Shown: one piece after another, positions 24,660 to 35,500 of the stretch
Position numbering within the stretch: the stretch's first letter is position 1
Layout: every line of letters starts with the position of its first letter
Origin: JAMQPK01 sp963782595
GTDB lineage: Bacteria; Acidobacteriota; Vicinamibacteria; Vicinamibacterales; JAMQPK01
Direction of reading: 5' to 3'
DNA: 64,000 nucleotides
NCBI GenBank assembly: GCA_963782595.1
Contig: CAWAKJ010000002.1
Location: 806,001-870,000, forward strand
Position numbers and translations under genes: made by a program
The notes under the pieces: generated by a model
Databases searched by the model: none
What the model saw: the letters and a program-made list of their open reading frames with translations, nothing else
What the model was told of the DNA's origin: nothing

Positions 24660-27605
24660 ATGAAACCACGCGTCCCCTCGACTATTTTCGCCACTCTGGC
24701 CATCGTTTACCTGACGGCGTTACCCAACGCGCAGGCGCCCGCCACACCTCCGACAACACCGGCGCAGGTCGCGTTTGCCCGCGACATCAAACCGATCCTC
24801 GAAAAGAGCTGCGCAGGTTGTCACAGTGCCGACCTGAAGCTCGCGGAGCTCGATCTAAGTACGCGCGAGGCGGCGATGAAAGGCGGCGAACACGGAGCGG
24901 TAATCGTGCCCGGCAGTGCCGACAAGAGCAAGCTGTATCGGATGGTTGCCGGGCTGGACCAGCCGGTGATGCCGATGGAAGGCGACGCGCTGAAGCCAGT
25001 CGAAGTGGCGGCCATCAAGGCGTGGATCGACCAGGGCGCCAACTGGGAAACGGGCATCAGCTTCGCCAAGGACATTCAGCCGATCATGGAGCGGTCGTGC
25101 TGGAACTGCCACGGCGCCGCGATGCAGCTGTCGAAGCTGGATCTCCGCACGCGCGAAGGCGCGATTCGCGGCGGCGCGCACGGCCCGGCCATCACTCCTG
25201 GCAATGCCGATCAGAGCCGGTTGTTTCGCGCGGTCGCTCACCTCGACGCGATCAAGATGCCGATGCAGGGCGACAAGCTGAAGCCCGAAGAGGTCGCGGC
25301 GTTCAAAGCCTGGATCGATGCGGGCGCGCCATGGGACGCGTCTGCGGCGCCGACCGCGAAGCCCGCGTCGAACGCGATCGCCGCGCTCGAGAATATGGAG
25401 ATGACGCCCGAGCAGCGCAACTACTGGGCGTTCAAGCTACCGGTCCAGAAGACGCCGCCTGTCGCGTCGAAAGCCGAGTTCTCACATCCGATCGATCGGT
25501 TCCTCGAAGCGACACGGGCTGAGAAAAAGCTGGTCGCGGCGCCGCGCGCCGACAAGCGCACGCTCATTCGCCGCGCTTACATGGACCTCATCGGCATGCC
25601 GCCGTCGCCGGCCGACGTCGAAGCGTTTGTTGCGGACCAGTCGTCCGACGCATGGGATCGGTTGATCACGAAGCTGCTCGCGTCGCCGCAATATGGCGAG
25701 CGCTGGGGCCGGCACTGGCTCGACGTGGCGCGCTATGCCGACTCGAACGGATTCGAGCAGGACTACGACCGGCCGAACGCGTGGCGGTATCGCGATTACG
25801 TCATCAACGCGTTCAATCAGGACAAACCCTACAACCAGTTCCTCAAGGAACAGATCGCGGGCGACGAGCTCGACTACGTCACGCACGAAACGCTCATCGC
25901 CACCGGCTTCCTTCGCGCGGGGCCGCGCGTGCTGTTCCGCGAAAAAGACAACCCTGAGCGCCGGTGGGATTACGTCGACGACTTGATTGCGACGCTCGGC
26001 CGCGGCGTGATGGGGATGACCGTCAACTGCGCGCGTTGCCACAACCACAAGTTCGACCCGATCGCCCAGAAGGACTACTACGCGCTCGCAGCGGCGGTGA
26101 ACGGGTGGGTCGAGACAGATTGGCCGCTGGTGGGGTCGCGCGGCGAAGCGGAAACGTATCTACAAAAGAACAGGGAGATCGACGACAGGGTCGAGGCGGT
26201 CCGCGACAAGATCTCCGCGATCGAGAAGCCGTACCGCGATGAGCTGCGTGCGGCGTACATCAAGAAGGAATACCCCGAGAACGTCCAGCGCGCCGTGTTC
26301 AAGCCCGAAGCGGAACGCACGCCGGGCGAGCAGTTGCTCGCGACGCAGGTGCTCACCGGGGGCGGCGGCGGGAGCCCGGAGCAAATTGAGAAGATGATGA
26401 AGCCTGAGGAACGGGCTCAGAAGAAAGAGCTCACCTCGCAGATCGCGGTCATCGAAAAGCAGCGGCCGAGGGTGCCGCAGATGGCCGAGATCATTACGGA
26501 CGGCGACTGGCGCTTCGCGCCGATGGGGCGTGGAGACGAGACGATCGGCTGTCCGAAATGCCGGCTCCCACCACCCGACCGGCCCAACGGCACGTACCTC
26601 CAGGAAGGCCCCGGCAAATATGAGCCGCCGCCGACGCATTTCCTGATTCGGGGCGATCCGGAAAGCCGGGGCTCGTTAATGAAGCCGGGCTTCCTCAGCG
26701 TGGCACTACACGGCGAGCACCCGACCGAGATCCCGCGTCCGGATGGCCGCACGTCGGGACGGCGGCTGGCGCTCGCAGAGTGGCTCGGCTCGAACGACAA
26801 TCCGCTCACCGCGCGCGTGATCGTCAATCGTGTCTGGCACCACCACTTCGGCCGTGGCATCGTCGCCACGCTCGACAACTTCGGCAAGATGGGCGAGCAG
26901 CCGACGCATCCGGAGTTGCTCGACTATATGGCCGTCGAGTTCATGAAGCGGGGCTGGAGCATCAAGCAGCTCCATCGCTTCATGATGGCGTCCGAGGCCT
27001 ACCAGATGGCGTCGGTGTTCGATCATGGCGGCGACGTGAAGACCGATCCCGAGAACCGGCTGCTCTGGCGGTATCGTCCGCAGCGCCTCGACGCAGAGAC
27101 GATTCGCGATGCGATGCTCTCGGTCGCCGGCAACATCAACCTGACGATGGGCGGGCTGGCGTTCTTCCCGAACGTGCCGAAGGAGATTCTGGTGACCGAG
27201 CAGACCAAGGGGCGGTGGGATATCCAGCCTGATGGTCCGGCCACCTGGCGTCGCAGCATCTATATCTACCAGCGGCGCTCGCTTCCGTATCCGATGTTCG
27301 AAACGTTCGATCATCCGGACATGAACCTCACGGCCGGAGCCCGCAACGTGTCGACGGTGCCGACGCAGGCGCTGACGCTGCTCAACAATCCGTTTGTGTT
27401 GCGTGAGGCCGAGCTGCTGGCCGAGCGGATCACGAGCGAGACGGGCGACGCGGTGAAACAGATCGATCTCGGGTATCAATATGCGCTCGGAAGACCTGCG
27501 ACCGATCTCGAGAAGAAGCTTGCGCTTGAGAAGGTGAAGGCCGGCTCCCTGGTTGATTTCACTCACGTTCTGTTGAACCTCAGCGAATTCCTTTACATGA
27601 GGTGA
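24660..27605 (+). CDS. Exported multihaem DUF1549/DUF1553 (planctomycete-type cytochrome) protein
   Basis: This 981-residue protein has a signal peptide (about 1-25), then two tandem copies of a PSCyt1-type cytochrome domain, each with one CxxCH (CAGCH at 51-55, CWNCH at 147-151). The two copies align over about 95 residues, including DIKPIL/DIQPIM and KAWIDQGANWE/KAWIDAGAPWD. DUF1549 (about 270-480) includes another CxxCH (CARCHNHKFDP near 457), and DUF1553 (about 690-960) has LAEWLGSNDNPLTARVIVNR and the NVSTVPTQALTLLNNPF box. Three haems are possible. Partners of this type are always encoded next to DUF1501 genes, as here (5 bp downstream). The enzymatic role is unknown; electron transfer in the periplasm is inferred. 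Confidence 0.88.
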   Translation: MKPRVPSTIFATLAIVYLTALPNAQAPATPPTTPAQVAFARDIKPILEKSCAGCHSADLKLAELDLSTREAAMKGGEHGAVIVPGSADKSKLYRMVAGLDQPVMPMEGDALKPVEVAAIKAWIDQGANWETGISFAKDIQPIMERSCWNCHGAAMQLSKLDLRTREGAIRGGAHGPAITPGNADQSRLFRAVAHLDAIKMPMQGDKLKPEEVAAFKAWIDAGAPWDASAAPTAKPASNAIAALENMEMTPEQRNYWAFKLPVQKTPPVASKAEFSHPIDRFLEATRAEKKLVAAPRADKRTLIRRAYMDLIGMPPSPADVEAFVADQSSDAWDRLITKLLASPQYGERWGRHWLDVARYADSNGFEQDYDRPNAWRYRDYVINAFNQDKPYNQFLKEQIAGDELDYVTHETLIATGFLRAGPRVLFREKDNPERRWDYVDDLIATLGRGVMGMTVNCARCHNHKFDPIAQKDYYALAAAVNGWVETDWPLVGSRGEAETYLQKNREIDDRVEAVRDKISAIEKPYRDELRAAYIKKEYPENVQRAVFKPEAERTPGEQLLATQVLTGGGGGSPEQIEKMMKPEERAQKKELTSQIAVIEKQRPRVPQMAEIITDGDWRFAPMGRGDETIGCPKCRLPPPDRPNGTYLQEGPGKYEPPPTHFLIRGDPESRGSLMKPGFLSVALHGEHPTEIPRPDGRTSGRRLALAEWLGSNDNPLTARVIVNRVWHHHFGRGIVATLDNFGKMGEQPTHPELLDYMAVEFMKRGWSIKQLHRFMMASEAYQMASVFDHGGDVKTDPENRLLWRYRPQRLDAETIRDAMLSVAGNINLTMGGLAFFPNVPKEILVTEQTKGRWDIQPDGPATWRRSIYIYQRRSLPYPMFETFDHPDMNLTAGARNVSTVPTQALTLLNNPFVLREAELLAERITSETGDAVKQIDLGYQYALGRPATDLEKKLALEKVKAGSLVDFTHVLLNLSEFLYMR

Positions 27606-27609
27606 CGCC

Positions 27610-29073
27610 GTGCACAACATGAAATATTTCTGGTCGCGTCGAGAATTCTTGTGGCGAGCGGGTGGCGGTATCAGCGGCGTCGCGCTGGCGCAGATGCTGA
27701 GCTCCCAGGGTCTGCTTGCGGCGGAGGTTAGCGACGCCTGTGCGGCCAAGCCGCTGGGGGACAATCCGTATGCCCTGAAGCCCCCGCACTTCAAGCCGCG
27801 CGCGAAGGCGGTGATCTCGCTCTTCATGAGCGGTGGTCCCAGCGCGGTCGATCTGTTCGACTACAAGGAAGGCCTCGTCAAGTATGCGGGGCAGCCGATC
27901 GACGACAAGATCCACGGCGACGTCATCGTCCGGCAGGGTTATCCCGGGCCGCTGATGCCGAGCCCGTTCAAGTTCAACCGTTTCGGACAGAGTGGAAAGC
28001 TGGTGTCGGAGGTGTTCCCGAACCTCGGGAAGCACGTCGACGACATCGCGTTCATTCACTCCGTGTTCGGCCGCTCGAACGATCACGTGCAGGCGCATTA
28101 CGAGATGCAGTCGGGGCAAATCCGCGTGGGATTCCCGAGCGCCGGCTCCTGGATCACGTATGGCTTGGGCACCGAGAGCACCAGCCTGCCGGCGTTCGTC
28201 GTCATTGCCGACCCCAGGGGCGGACCGATTGGCGGTCCGACCAACTGGAGCGCGGGCTACATGCCGGCGGCGTTTCAGGGAACCCTGTTCCGCGCGACAG
28301 GCGATCCGATCGTCGATCTGAAGCCGGTGGCAGGAATGACGCCGGAAACGCAGCGCAATCGTCTGGATCTGCTGTCGAAGCTGAACGAGCTCGACATGGA
28401 GAAATTCCCGGGCGCCACGGATCTGTCGGCTCGGATCTCTTCGTACGAGCTCGCGTACCGCATGCAGGGCTGCGCACCGAAGGCCATCGATATCGGCAGC
28501 GAATCAGAACAGACCAAGAAGCTATATGGTCTGGACGATCCGATCACCGAGCCGTTCGGCAAGCAGTGCTTGCTCGCGCGCCGGCTGGTCGAGCACGGTG
28601 TGCGCTTCGTTCAGCTGTTCCAGGGCGGCATGGGCAATCAGAACACCGATACCTGGGACGCGCATTCGAACATCCTCTCGAATCACGGCCAGCACGCCAA
28701 GGAATCGGATTTGCCGATTGCCGGGTTGCTCACCGACCTCAAGGCGCGGGGCCTGCTCGAGGACACGCTGGTCATCTGGCACGGCGAGTTCGGCCGCATG
28801 CCGATTTCGCAGCGCGGTGTCGGCCGCGATCACAACCCGGGCGTCATGACGGTCTGGATGGCGGGCGCGGGCATCAAGGGCGGGCAGTCAATCGGCTCGA
28901 GCGATGAGTTCGGCTACAAGGCCGGCGAGCAGCCGGTTTCGTACCACGACCTGCACGCGACGATGCTGCATCTGCTCGGCCTGGATCACACGAAGCTCAC
29001 GTATCTCTACAACGGCCGTAATATGCGGCTGACCGACGTCTATGGCACGTTGATCCCGCAAATCGTGGCGTAG
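27610..29073 (+). CDS. Exported DUF1501 protein (alkaline phosphatase/sulfatase-like fold)
   Basis: This 487-residue protein starts with GTG at 27610, or with ATG at 27619. A Tat-type signal (SRREFLWRAGGGISGVALA) targets it across the inner membrane, presumably folded with cofactor. DUF1501 hallmarks are present: FMSGGPSAVDLFDYKEG, HGEFGRMP and GRDHNPGVMTVWMAGAGIKG, which match the metal-binding pattern of the alkaline phosphatase superfamily. It is translated with the preceding cytochrome gene (5 bp apart) and ends 18 bp before a strong bidirectional terminator. The family is not biochemically characterised; hydrolysis of a sulfate or phosphate ester is a guess from fold only. Confidence 0.88.
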   Translation: MHNMKYFWSRREFLWRAGGGISGVALAQMLSSQGLLAAEVSDACAAKPLGDNPYALKPPHFKPRAKAVISLFMSGGPSAVDLFDYKEGLVKYAGQPIDDKIHGDVIVRQGYPGPLMPSPFKFNRFGQSGKLVSEVFPNLGKHVDDIAFIHSVFGRSNDHVQAHYEMQSGQIRVGFPSAGSWITYGLGTESTSLPAFVVIADPRGGPIGGPTNWSAGYMPAAFQGTLFRATGDPIVDLKPVAGMTPETQRNRLDLLSKLNELDMEKFPGATDLSARISSYELAYRMQGCAPKAIDIGSESEQTKKLYGLDDPITEPFGKQCLLARRLVEHGVRFVQLFQGGMGNQNTDTWDAHSNILSNHGQHAKESDLPIAGLLTDLKARGLLEDTLVIWHGEFGRMPISQRGVGRDHNPGVMTVWMAGAGIKGGQSIGSSDEFGYKAGEQPVSYHDLHATMLHLLGLDHTKLTYLYNGRNMRLTDVYGTLIPQIVA

Positions 29074-29090
29074 CAGGTAATACCACTCAG

Positions 29091-29133
29091 AAAAAAAGGG
29101 CTGCCGTCCTTCGGGACGGCGGCCCTTTTTTTT
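29091..29133. terminator. Strong bidirectional rho-independent terminator
   Basis: An A-run, a GC-rich stem (GCCGTCC against GGACGGC, extended by GGGC/GCCC with one bulged mismatch), a TTCG tetraloop at 29110-29113 and a run of eight T form an excellent terminator. It works on both strands, serving the DUF1501 gene (plus) and the cupin gene (minus). Confidence 0.93.
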
Positions 29134-29152
29134 CGGCCTGCCAGTTCAAATC

Positions 29153-29809
29153 CTATTTCGGAGTCTGCGTCTGCGTTCCCCGCGGTGGACCCGGATTGTC
29201 CGGATCCGGCTGTTGTGTCTGCGTCCCCCGCGGCGGGTCCGGGTTGTCGGGGTCCACATTGTTCACATCCTGCACGGCTAACGCGTAGCGGCGGCGTCGG
29301 CCTCCGCCTTCTTGCATGTCCTCTGGATATGGCCCGCCGGCCGGTACCGCTTTACCGGCGGCATCCAACTCCGCGTGCGTTGACTGCACGGGCCCCACCC
29401 CGGTGATCTGCAGGATGACCTCGCCGCTGCCCGCCACATCGTAGTAGGCGAACTTGGCAGGCAGATACATCAACCCGCCTTCGCGAACGGCCATCAATCG
29501 ATCCTGCCTGAACACTTCGCCCTTGCCGACCCACCAGGTGCCTTTGAGCACGGTGACGATTTGATCCTGGTCGTTATAGTGCGGCCGGTTTTTCGTGTTC
29601 GGTCGAAGGTGCACGCGGTTGAGATACAGACCCGGTTGAGCGGGGTCCCCATATACCCTGCTCGTTCCCGTCGGGGTCTGCTCAATCTGCACAACGAGAC
29701 GCGAGGAATCGACGAGGGGACCGGCCTGCGGCTTGGGCTGCGGGGTCTGCGCAAACACGGCGACGGTGACGCTGCTCAACCAGATCGCGACGAACACATG
29801 GCGTTTCAT
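29153..29809 (-). CDS. Exported cupin-like protein with C-terminal Pro/Gln repeat
   Basis: This 218-residue protein starts at 29809, where GAGGTGAGACC precedes ATG. A Sec signal peptide (about 1-20, ending VFAQT) is followed by a single cupin-like barrel: HLRPNTKNRPHYNDQDQIVTVLKGTW (about 70-95) carries the HxHxx-like metal pattern in weakened form, and GGLMYLPAKFAYYDVAG is the second cupin motif. The tail (from about 175) is low-complexity and has two copies of a DPDNPxPPRGTQTQ unit. Small-ligand binding is likely; no substrate is indicated. Confidence 0.8.
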   Translation of the reverse strand: MKRHVFVAIWLSSVTVAVFAQTPQPKPQAGPLVDSSRLVVQIEQTPTGTSRVYGDPAQPGLYLNRVHLRPNTKNRPHYNDQDQIVTVLKGTWWVGKGEVFRQDRLMAVREGGLMYLPAKFAYYDVAGSGEVILQITGVGPVQSTHAELDAAGKAVPAGGPYPEDMQEGGGRRRRYALAVQDVNNVDPDNPDPPRGTQTQQPDPDNPGPPRGTQTQTPK

Positions 29810-29863
29810 GGTCTCACCTCGCTTGCGGAATGCCTGATTATCACACAACCAGCCCCCTACGCC

Positions 29864-29900
29864 CCAGGGATTAGGGACCTGGGAATCCTAGGGAATCCTG
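29864..29900. repeat. Short GGGATTA-type inverted array
   Basis: CAGGGATTAGGGACC at 29865-29879 is mirrored by GGGAATCCTAGGGAATCCTG (29881-29900). It contains the stop codon of the amidohydrolase and uses a unit related to the array at 17640-17720. Confidence 0.65.
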
Positions 29901-31108
29901 CCATGGAGGAGAGCCAAAACGGGGACGATCTTCTGCGTCGCCTTTCGGACGTCTCCCTGCGAATCAACCAGCGAGAACTCCCCCTGAACCAGATCGAACA
30001 CGGCGATATCGGCCGGGCTTCCAGGCTTGAGGGAGCCCATTTCTTCCTGCTTGGTGATGGCTCGCGCAGGAGCGATGGTCGTCAGCTCCACAACTTTCTC
30101 GAGAGGGATCCCCAGCAAGAGCATCTTCGTCATCGTGGTGGGCAGGTCGAAGACCGGCCCAAGCACACTGTACGCATGGATGTCGCTGCTGATCGACGTC
30201 GGCGGAAAATCCTCCTTCAGCGCGGCTTCAGCGGCAGCGAACGAGAAACTGCCGCTGCCATGGCCGACATCAAAAAGAACTCCGCGCTTTGCGGCGCGTT
30301 GAATGTAACTGGACACTCGACCGTCGGTGCCGATGACGCCTCCTGTGCCGCCTCGCCGGAATGCGTGAGTCACGATATCGCCGGACCTGGCAAGGTCGAG
30401 GATCTGTTCCATGGGCGAATGGGGACTGCCCACATGGATCATGACCGGTTTGCCGATCTGGTCCGCCACGGTGCGCGCCGCACGCACCGCGTCCAGGTCG
30501 TTGGGACCGGAATAGTTCTCACTGCAGCGGACTTTGATTCCGACGATCACGTCAGCGTGTGCTTTCGCGACCCGGAGCGCCGAAGGCACATCGATCATTC
30601 GCGTGTCGACCAGTTCGCCCGGCTGGCCGATCAGGCCCACACGCGAGATGTTGAGGAACGCAAGGATTCGGGTACGGGACCGCTCGATGACCAGCCGGCG
30701 GAAGCCCTCGAAACTATCGGAACCGGAAGTCCCCGCGTCGATCGCGGTCGTGACGCCGCGCGCGATGCAGTACTGATCCAGATCCAGCCCCCAATGCGAA
30801 ATGCCCGCAAATCCGTGAGTGTGGAGATCGACCAGTCCCGGCGTCACGAGCTGACCGGTAACCGGCACTGTCCGGTCGGCCTCGCGCGCGTCAATGTCTT
30901 TGGCGATGGCAGCGATCCTGCCACCTGTGATCGCCACGTCGGCGACGGCATTGAAGGATTGGGAGGGGTCGATGACCCTCCCTCCTTTCAGCAGCAATTC
31001 GTATTTTCTAGCCGGGGTTTGAGCCCGTGCGCCGGGCCATGTGCCGACAAGAAACGGGAGCGCACCTGCACCCAGGATGCGTACGATCTCTCGTCTTGTG
31101 ATGACCAT
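29888..31108 (-). CDS. Exported amidohydrolase (dihydroorotase/deacetylase-like)
   Basis: This 406-residue metallo-dependent hydrolase has a signal (TRREIVRILGAGALPFLVGTW, Tat-like), then a beta-sandwich start YELLLKGGRVIDPSQSFNA. The first metal motif is GLVDLHTHGFAG (about residues 95-106). Further ligands are suggested by KVRCSENYSG (possible carboxylated Lys), PVMIHVGSPHSP and DIVTHAFR, and the active Asp by SSDIHAYS near 290. The set resembles amidohydrolase/dihydroorotase-like proteins such as exported N-acyl-amino-acid deacetylases. It may be periplasmic. Substrate is unknown. Confidence 0.88.
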   Translation of the reverse strand: MVITRREIVRILGAGALPFLVGTWPGARAQTPARKYELLLKGGRVIDPSQSFNAVADVAITGGRIAAIAKDIDAREADRTVPVTGQLVTPGLVDLHTHGFAGISHWGLDLDQYCIARGVTTAIDAGTSGSDSFEGFRRLVIERSRTRILAFLNISRVGLIGQPGELVDTRMIDVPSALRVAKAHADVIVGIKVRCSENYSGPNDLDAVRAARTVADQIGKPVMIHVGSPHSPMEQILDLARSGDIVTHAFRRGGTGGVIGTDGRVSSYIQRAAKRGVLFDVGHGSGSFSFAAAEAALKEDFPPTSISSDIHAYSVLGPVFDLPTTMTKMLLLGIPLEKVVELTTIAPARAITKQEEMGSLKPGSPADIAVFDLVQGEFSLVDSQGDVRKATQKIVPVLALLHGRIP

Positions 31109-31129
31109 TGCCTGCTCCCTCTTTTGGGG

Positions 31130-32323
31130 TCAGCTTAACGATCGGCTCCGTATGACCGCGGCCAGATAGGTCAGCGGATCCGACTGCTGTTCTGCGACTT
31201 CTTTCAACTGTTCGAAATCGCCGGCCTTCTCGCACAACTGCAGCAATGTGGGACAGGTGAGCTGCTCCGGCGCCGCATCAGTCAGATATCGCCTGAACGC
31301 CCGAATCGCGTCGTCGTGTCTGCCGAGCCGGCTGAGCAGCTCCACCAGCACTTCTGCCGGGCGGCTCCCTTCGCGGTCGAGATCGGAGTCAGCCGCCTTC
31401 GCTTCGAAATGCGTCACCGCTCGGCCGACATCTTCGCCGGCGAGCGCGCGCAGATAGATGCCGCGATCCTCGTACCCGCGATCGAACGGCGGATCGTCAC
31501 CGTATTGGAACATCGGACTCAAGTGGCATCCGTAGTCCGCGATTTCCACGGCTTGTGTCAGCGCCGGTTTGTCATCGAGCTCGCCGCAGAACCTGAGAAG
31601 CGCGACCAGGTGAGAACTGTCTGTGTACTGTGCATGGTTCTCGAAAAGCCAGTCGCGGCCGGCGATTAGCACGGGAATCGAATCGCTCTCTGGCGGCGTG
31701 CCTTCCACAGCGGAGATCGCCCGCTTCAGGTTCTCGACGATCTCGGCGTGGAGCGTGCCGATGACGAGACGCAGCGATTCCTCACGTCCATTCTGCTGCG
31801 GATAGGCACCGAACATCGTGACGGCTCGACACATGCCGTAGTGCTTGAGGATCAGCGCGAACCCTTTTCGCGGGTGCGCACCTTCCTGAAAGGCAATCTG
31901 AATGATCGCGCTGAGGCGCTCGAGCGACGCCGGCGACTCCGCCTCATCGGCCTCGAATGCATCCAGCGCCTCGACGATCGGTTTGGTATCTCCGACGGCA
32001 CGAAAGTAGGGCCAGGCGTCCGGGATGTTTCCGTCGTTCAGAAACAGCCGCCCCACTTCGCGAGCGGCTTCGACATAGGCGTCCTGATACCGCTGCTGCA
32101 GATCGTTTGGCACTTCGCTGATGGACGGGTTCGACGTCAGCGGGAGCCCGAGCTCGAGGCGCGCCCGCATCAAACACGCGTTGAACACACTGCCGTATTG
32201 CTTGTCCTGCGTGAACTGTTGAACGAGCTGCTCGAACGCGCGATCCTGATTGGCGCTCCCCACCGCGGCGTCTATCCAATGGAAGCGGCTTGTGTCGATA
32301 TGGGACTCTCCGGGCATGGCCAT
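31130..32323 (-). CDS. Large alpha-helical, TPR-like hypothetical protein
   Basis: A 397-residue cytoplasmic protein without signal or membrane segment. It is almost entirely helical, with repeating helix pairs of about 35 residues that resemble TPR, for instance GNIPDAWPYFRAVGDTKPIVEAL, RPAEVLVELLSRLGRHDDAIRAFRRYL and TLLQLCEKAGDFEQLKEVAEQ. The N-terminal section (RFHWIDAAVGSANQDRAFE) is not recognised. TPR-like arrays usually mediate protein contacts; no partner can be named. It is 21 bp upstream of the amidohydrolase on the same strand, so the two are probably co-transcribed. Confidence 0.7.
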   Translation of the reverse strand: MAMPGESHIDTSRFHWIDAAVGSANQDRAFEQLVQQFTQDKQYGSVFNACLMRARLELGLPLTSNPSISEVPNDLQQRYQDAYVEAAREVGRLFLNDGNIPDAWPYFRAVGDTKPIVEALDAFEADEAESPASLERLSAIIQIAFQEGAHPRKGFALILKHYGMCRAVTMFGAYPQQNGREESLRLVIGTLHAEIVENLKRAISAVEGTPPESDSIPVLIAGRDWLFENHAQYTDSSHLVALLRFCGELDDKPALTQAVEIADYGCHLSPMFQYGDDPPFDRGYEDRGIYLRALAGEDVGRAVTHFEAKAADSDLDREGSRPAEVLVELLSRLGRHDDAIRAFRRYLTDAAPEQLTCPTLLQLCEKAGDFEQLKEVAEQQSDPLTYLAAVIRSRSLS

Positions 32324-32543
32324 AGCTTACGCTCGTCAGGAGCGCACATTTTTGAAACTTCAAAACCTTGGATCGACGTGACGCTATCCCATTGAAATTA
32401 CGCTGGATTACGGCTCCGGTCCGACCTATATTCTTCTTCTACAGACCATATGTTTTTGGCCGCTACGACCACCGGCCGCGGGGCGTTTACGAAGTCGCTC
32501 TGCGCACGTGCGTCGCGTTATCAATCCGACAAGGAGAAGAGCG

Positions 32544-35500
32544 ATGACAGGTATACGCCCACTGCTGCGCGTTGTCTCGACACTCGCCGTGTTTGGGATG
32601 TTGTTCGCGCCAGCTCACGCCGCCGCGCAAGTTGCGGTCGGAACACTCCTCGGTAACGTCACGGATGAGAGCGGGGGCGCCATCCCCGGTGCCACCATCA
32701 CCGCGACGGAAGTTCGCACTAATATCAGTCGCACGACCGTTTCCAATGCTGCCGGCGCTTACACATTCAACAACACGCCGCCCGGCACTTATCGAGTCGA
32801 AGGAGAGCTCGTCGGGTTCAAGAAGTTCACCCGCGAGAACGTCGAGGTCAGCGTCAACACCACCATCCGCGTCGAGATCTCGCTGGCGGTCGGCACCCTC
32901 GAAGAATCGGTCATCGTCACCGGCGAAGCGCCGATGCTGCAGACCGATCGCACCGACACCGGCCGCATCATCGAGAGCGCACAGATCACGCAGATGCCGC
33001 TGGGGTTCAACCGGAACTTCCAGGCGCTGCTCATCACCGTGCCGGGCGCGTCCCGTCCGTTCCGCCCGCACTCCGAGTTCTACAACTCGCAGGAAAGTCT
33101 TTCGAGCAACGTCAATGGCCAGTCGCGGCAGGTCAACAACGTGCAGCTCGAAGGCGCTGACAACAGCGACAACGGCGGCAGCCTTGCTTTCTACATTCCG
33201 TCGGCCGAGGCGATCGAGAGCGTCTCGGTCGCGACCAGCAACTACGACGCCGAGTTCGGACGCGCCGGCGGCGCCGTGACCAACGTCACGATCAAGTCCG
33301 GAACGAACACGTTCTCCGGATCGGGCTTCGCCTTCGGCAACACCGAGGCGACGATGGCGCGCAATCCGTTCACGACGCTGGCGCCGGCCGATTCCAAGTA
33401 CGTGCAGGCGGGCTTCACGTTCGGCGGACCGCTCAAGCGCGGCAAGCTCTTCTTCTTCGGCGATTTCGTCCGGACGGCCGACGACAGCGGCCGTCTCATC
33501 CAGGGGCACGTGCCGGAAGCTCCATTCCGCAATGGCGACTTCAGCGCGGCACCGACGCGCATTTACGACCCGGCAACCGGCAACGCGGACGGCAGCGGCC
33601 GGACACAGTTCGCGAGCAACCAGATTCCGCTGAGTCGCATCAGCCCGATCGCGAAGCGTTTGATCGACGCGATCCCGATGCCGAATGTCCCCGGGGCCGC
33701 GATTGGTGCGGCGATCAACTACGAAAAGAATTACGTCAGGGAGCGGCGAACGAATCAGGGGGACATTAAAATCACGTATCAGGTCGGGCAGAACGATCTG
33801 GTGTCGGTACGCTACAGCGGACAGAACGCCAGAACGATGGATCCTGCCATCTTCGGCATCTACGGCGGCCTCAAGCCGTTTGCCGGCAGCGGCACCAATC
33901 CGACGCAGAGTGTCGGCGGGACCTACAACCGCGTCTGGTCGGCGACGATGGTGCAGGAGATTCGTTTCGGACGCACGCATCATCACAACGAGGCGATTGG
34001 CGAGGACTACCTGCTGAAGACGTCCAACGAGTTTGGCATCAAGGGCGTGAACCTCAACGACTTCTCCAGCGGCATTTCGACGATCAACGTCGGGGGCTAC
34101 CACGAATACCTGATCGGGTTCGAAACGTCGCTGCCGTGGGATCGCGAGGAGAGCACCTGGACGGTATCGACGACGGCGACAAAGATGTGGGGCAACCACA
34201 CGCTAAAGGTCGGCGGTGACTTGCGTTCGAACCGGCACCTGCTCGACCAGACGCCCCATCCGCGCGGTTCCTTCCAGTACCGCGGTGCGCAGACCGCGGC
34301 GTCGACCGACAACGCGGCCGTGAACGGCTACGCCAACTCGCTCGCCTCATTCTTGCTGGACGTGCCGAATTTCATCGAACGCGGGCTTATATGCCCTCCG
34401 CAAGGGGATTGCCAGTCATCGGACACGATCCATCGCGGAGGCACGCACAAGGTAGTCAACACGTTTGTGCACGACAAGTGGCAGCTGCGGCCGGACATCA
34501 CGCTCGATTTGGGTCTTCGGCACGAACTGTACTTCCCGCTCGTTGGCTACACGCCCGTCGGTGGGCAAGCCACGTATGACCCCGACACGAACACGATTCG
34601 CGTGGCGGGCTATGGCGATGTCTCCCAGAACCTTGGCGTAAAGACCTATTGGAAGAACTTCAATCCCCGCACCGGTATATCCTGGCGCTTCAACGAGGCC
34701 AATGTGTTCCGTGCCGGGTACGGCGTGAGCGCTTTGGGACTGCCGAGCTCCTGGGGCCAGTCCTACCCGATCCGACAGGTTCAGCAGTTCACCCCGGTCA
34801 ACAGCTTTGCGCCGACGACCACGAATCTGGCGACCGGTCTGCCGGCCGCGGCTTTCGTTCCGATTCCAGCCACCGGAGTTCTTGATGCGTCGCCGCTGCG
34901 TGCCGAAAGCCTGGACGTGATAGACCCGAACAGGACCGAGGGCACGCTGCACTCGTTCAACGTCGCGTATCAGCGCACCTTGCCCGGCGGGTTTACGGCG
35001 GAGGTTGCGTATGTCGGCAACCGCGGCCACGACATCCTTTCCGCCTACAACATGAACGCCGGGATTGTGATCGGGGCTGACAACGCCGGCCGGCCTCTGT
35101 TCACGAAGTATGGCAGAACGGCGGACACGTCGAATCCGGTGCCTACGAGGTCCGAGTACAACTCGATGCAGGTGAAGATCGACCGCCGCATGCGGAATGG
35201 TCTGTCGCTCACCAACTCCTACACTTTGGGACGGGCGTACAGCTTCGCAAACGGAGACGGAGGAGGGACAATCTCCACGCCAGCGGATTGGGAGCGGGGC
35301 TACCAGCGGACCACGTTTGATTCCACGCATAGCTTCGTCAGCAGCTTCGTCTACATGCTGCCGTGGGGGCCGGACGGCAAATGGGTGAAGGACGGCGTCA
35401 TCGGCAAAGCCCTCGGCGACTGGCAGGTCACCGGCGTGGTTTCGGCCATCTCTGGAACACCTATCGACTTCACCGCCAGCGCGACGGCGTTGCGCGCGCC

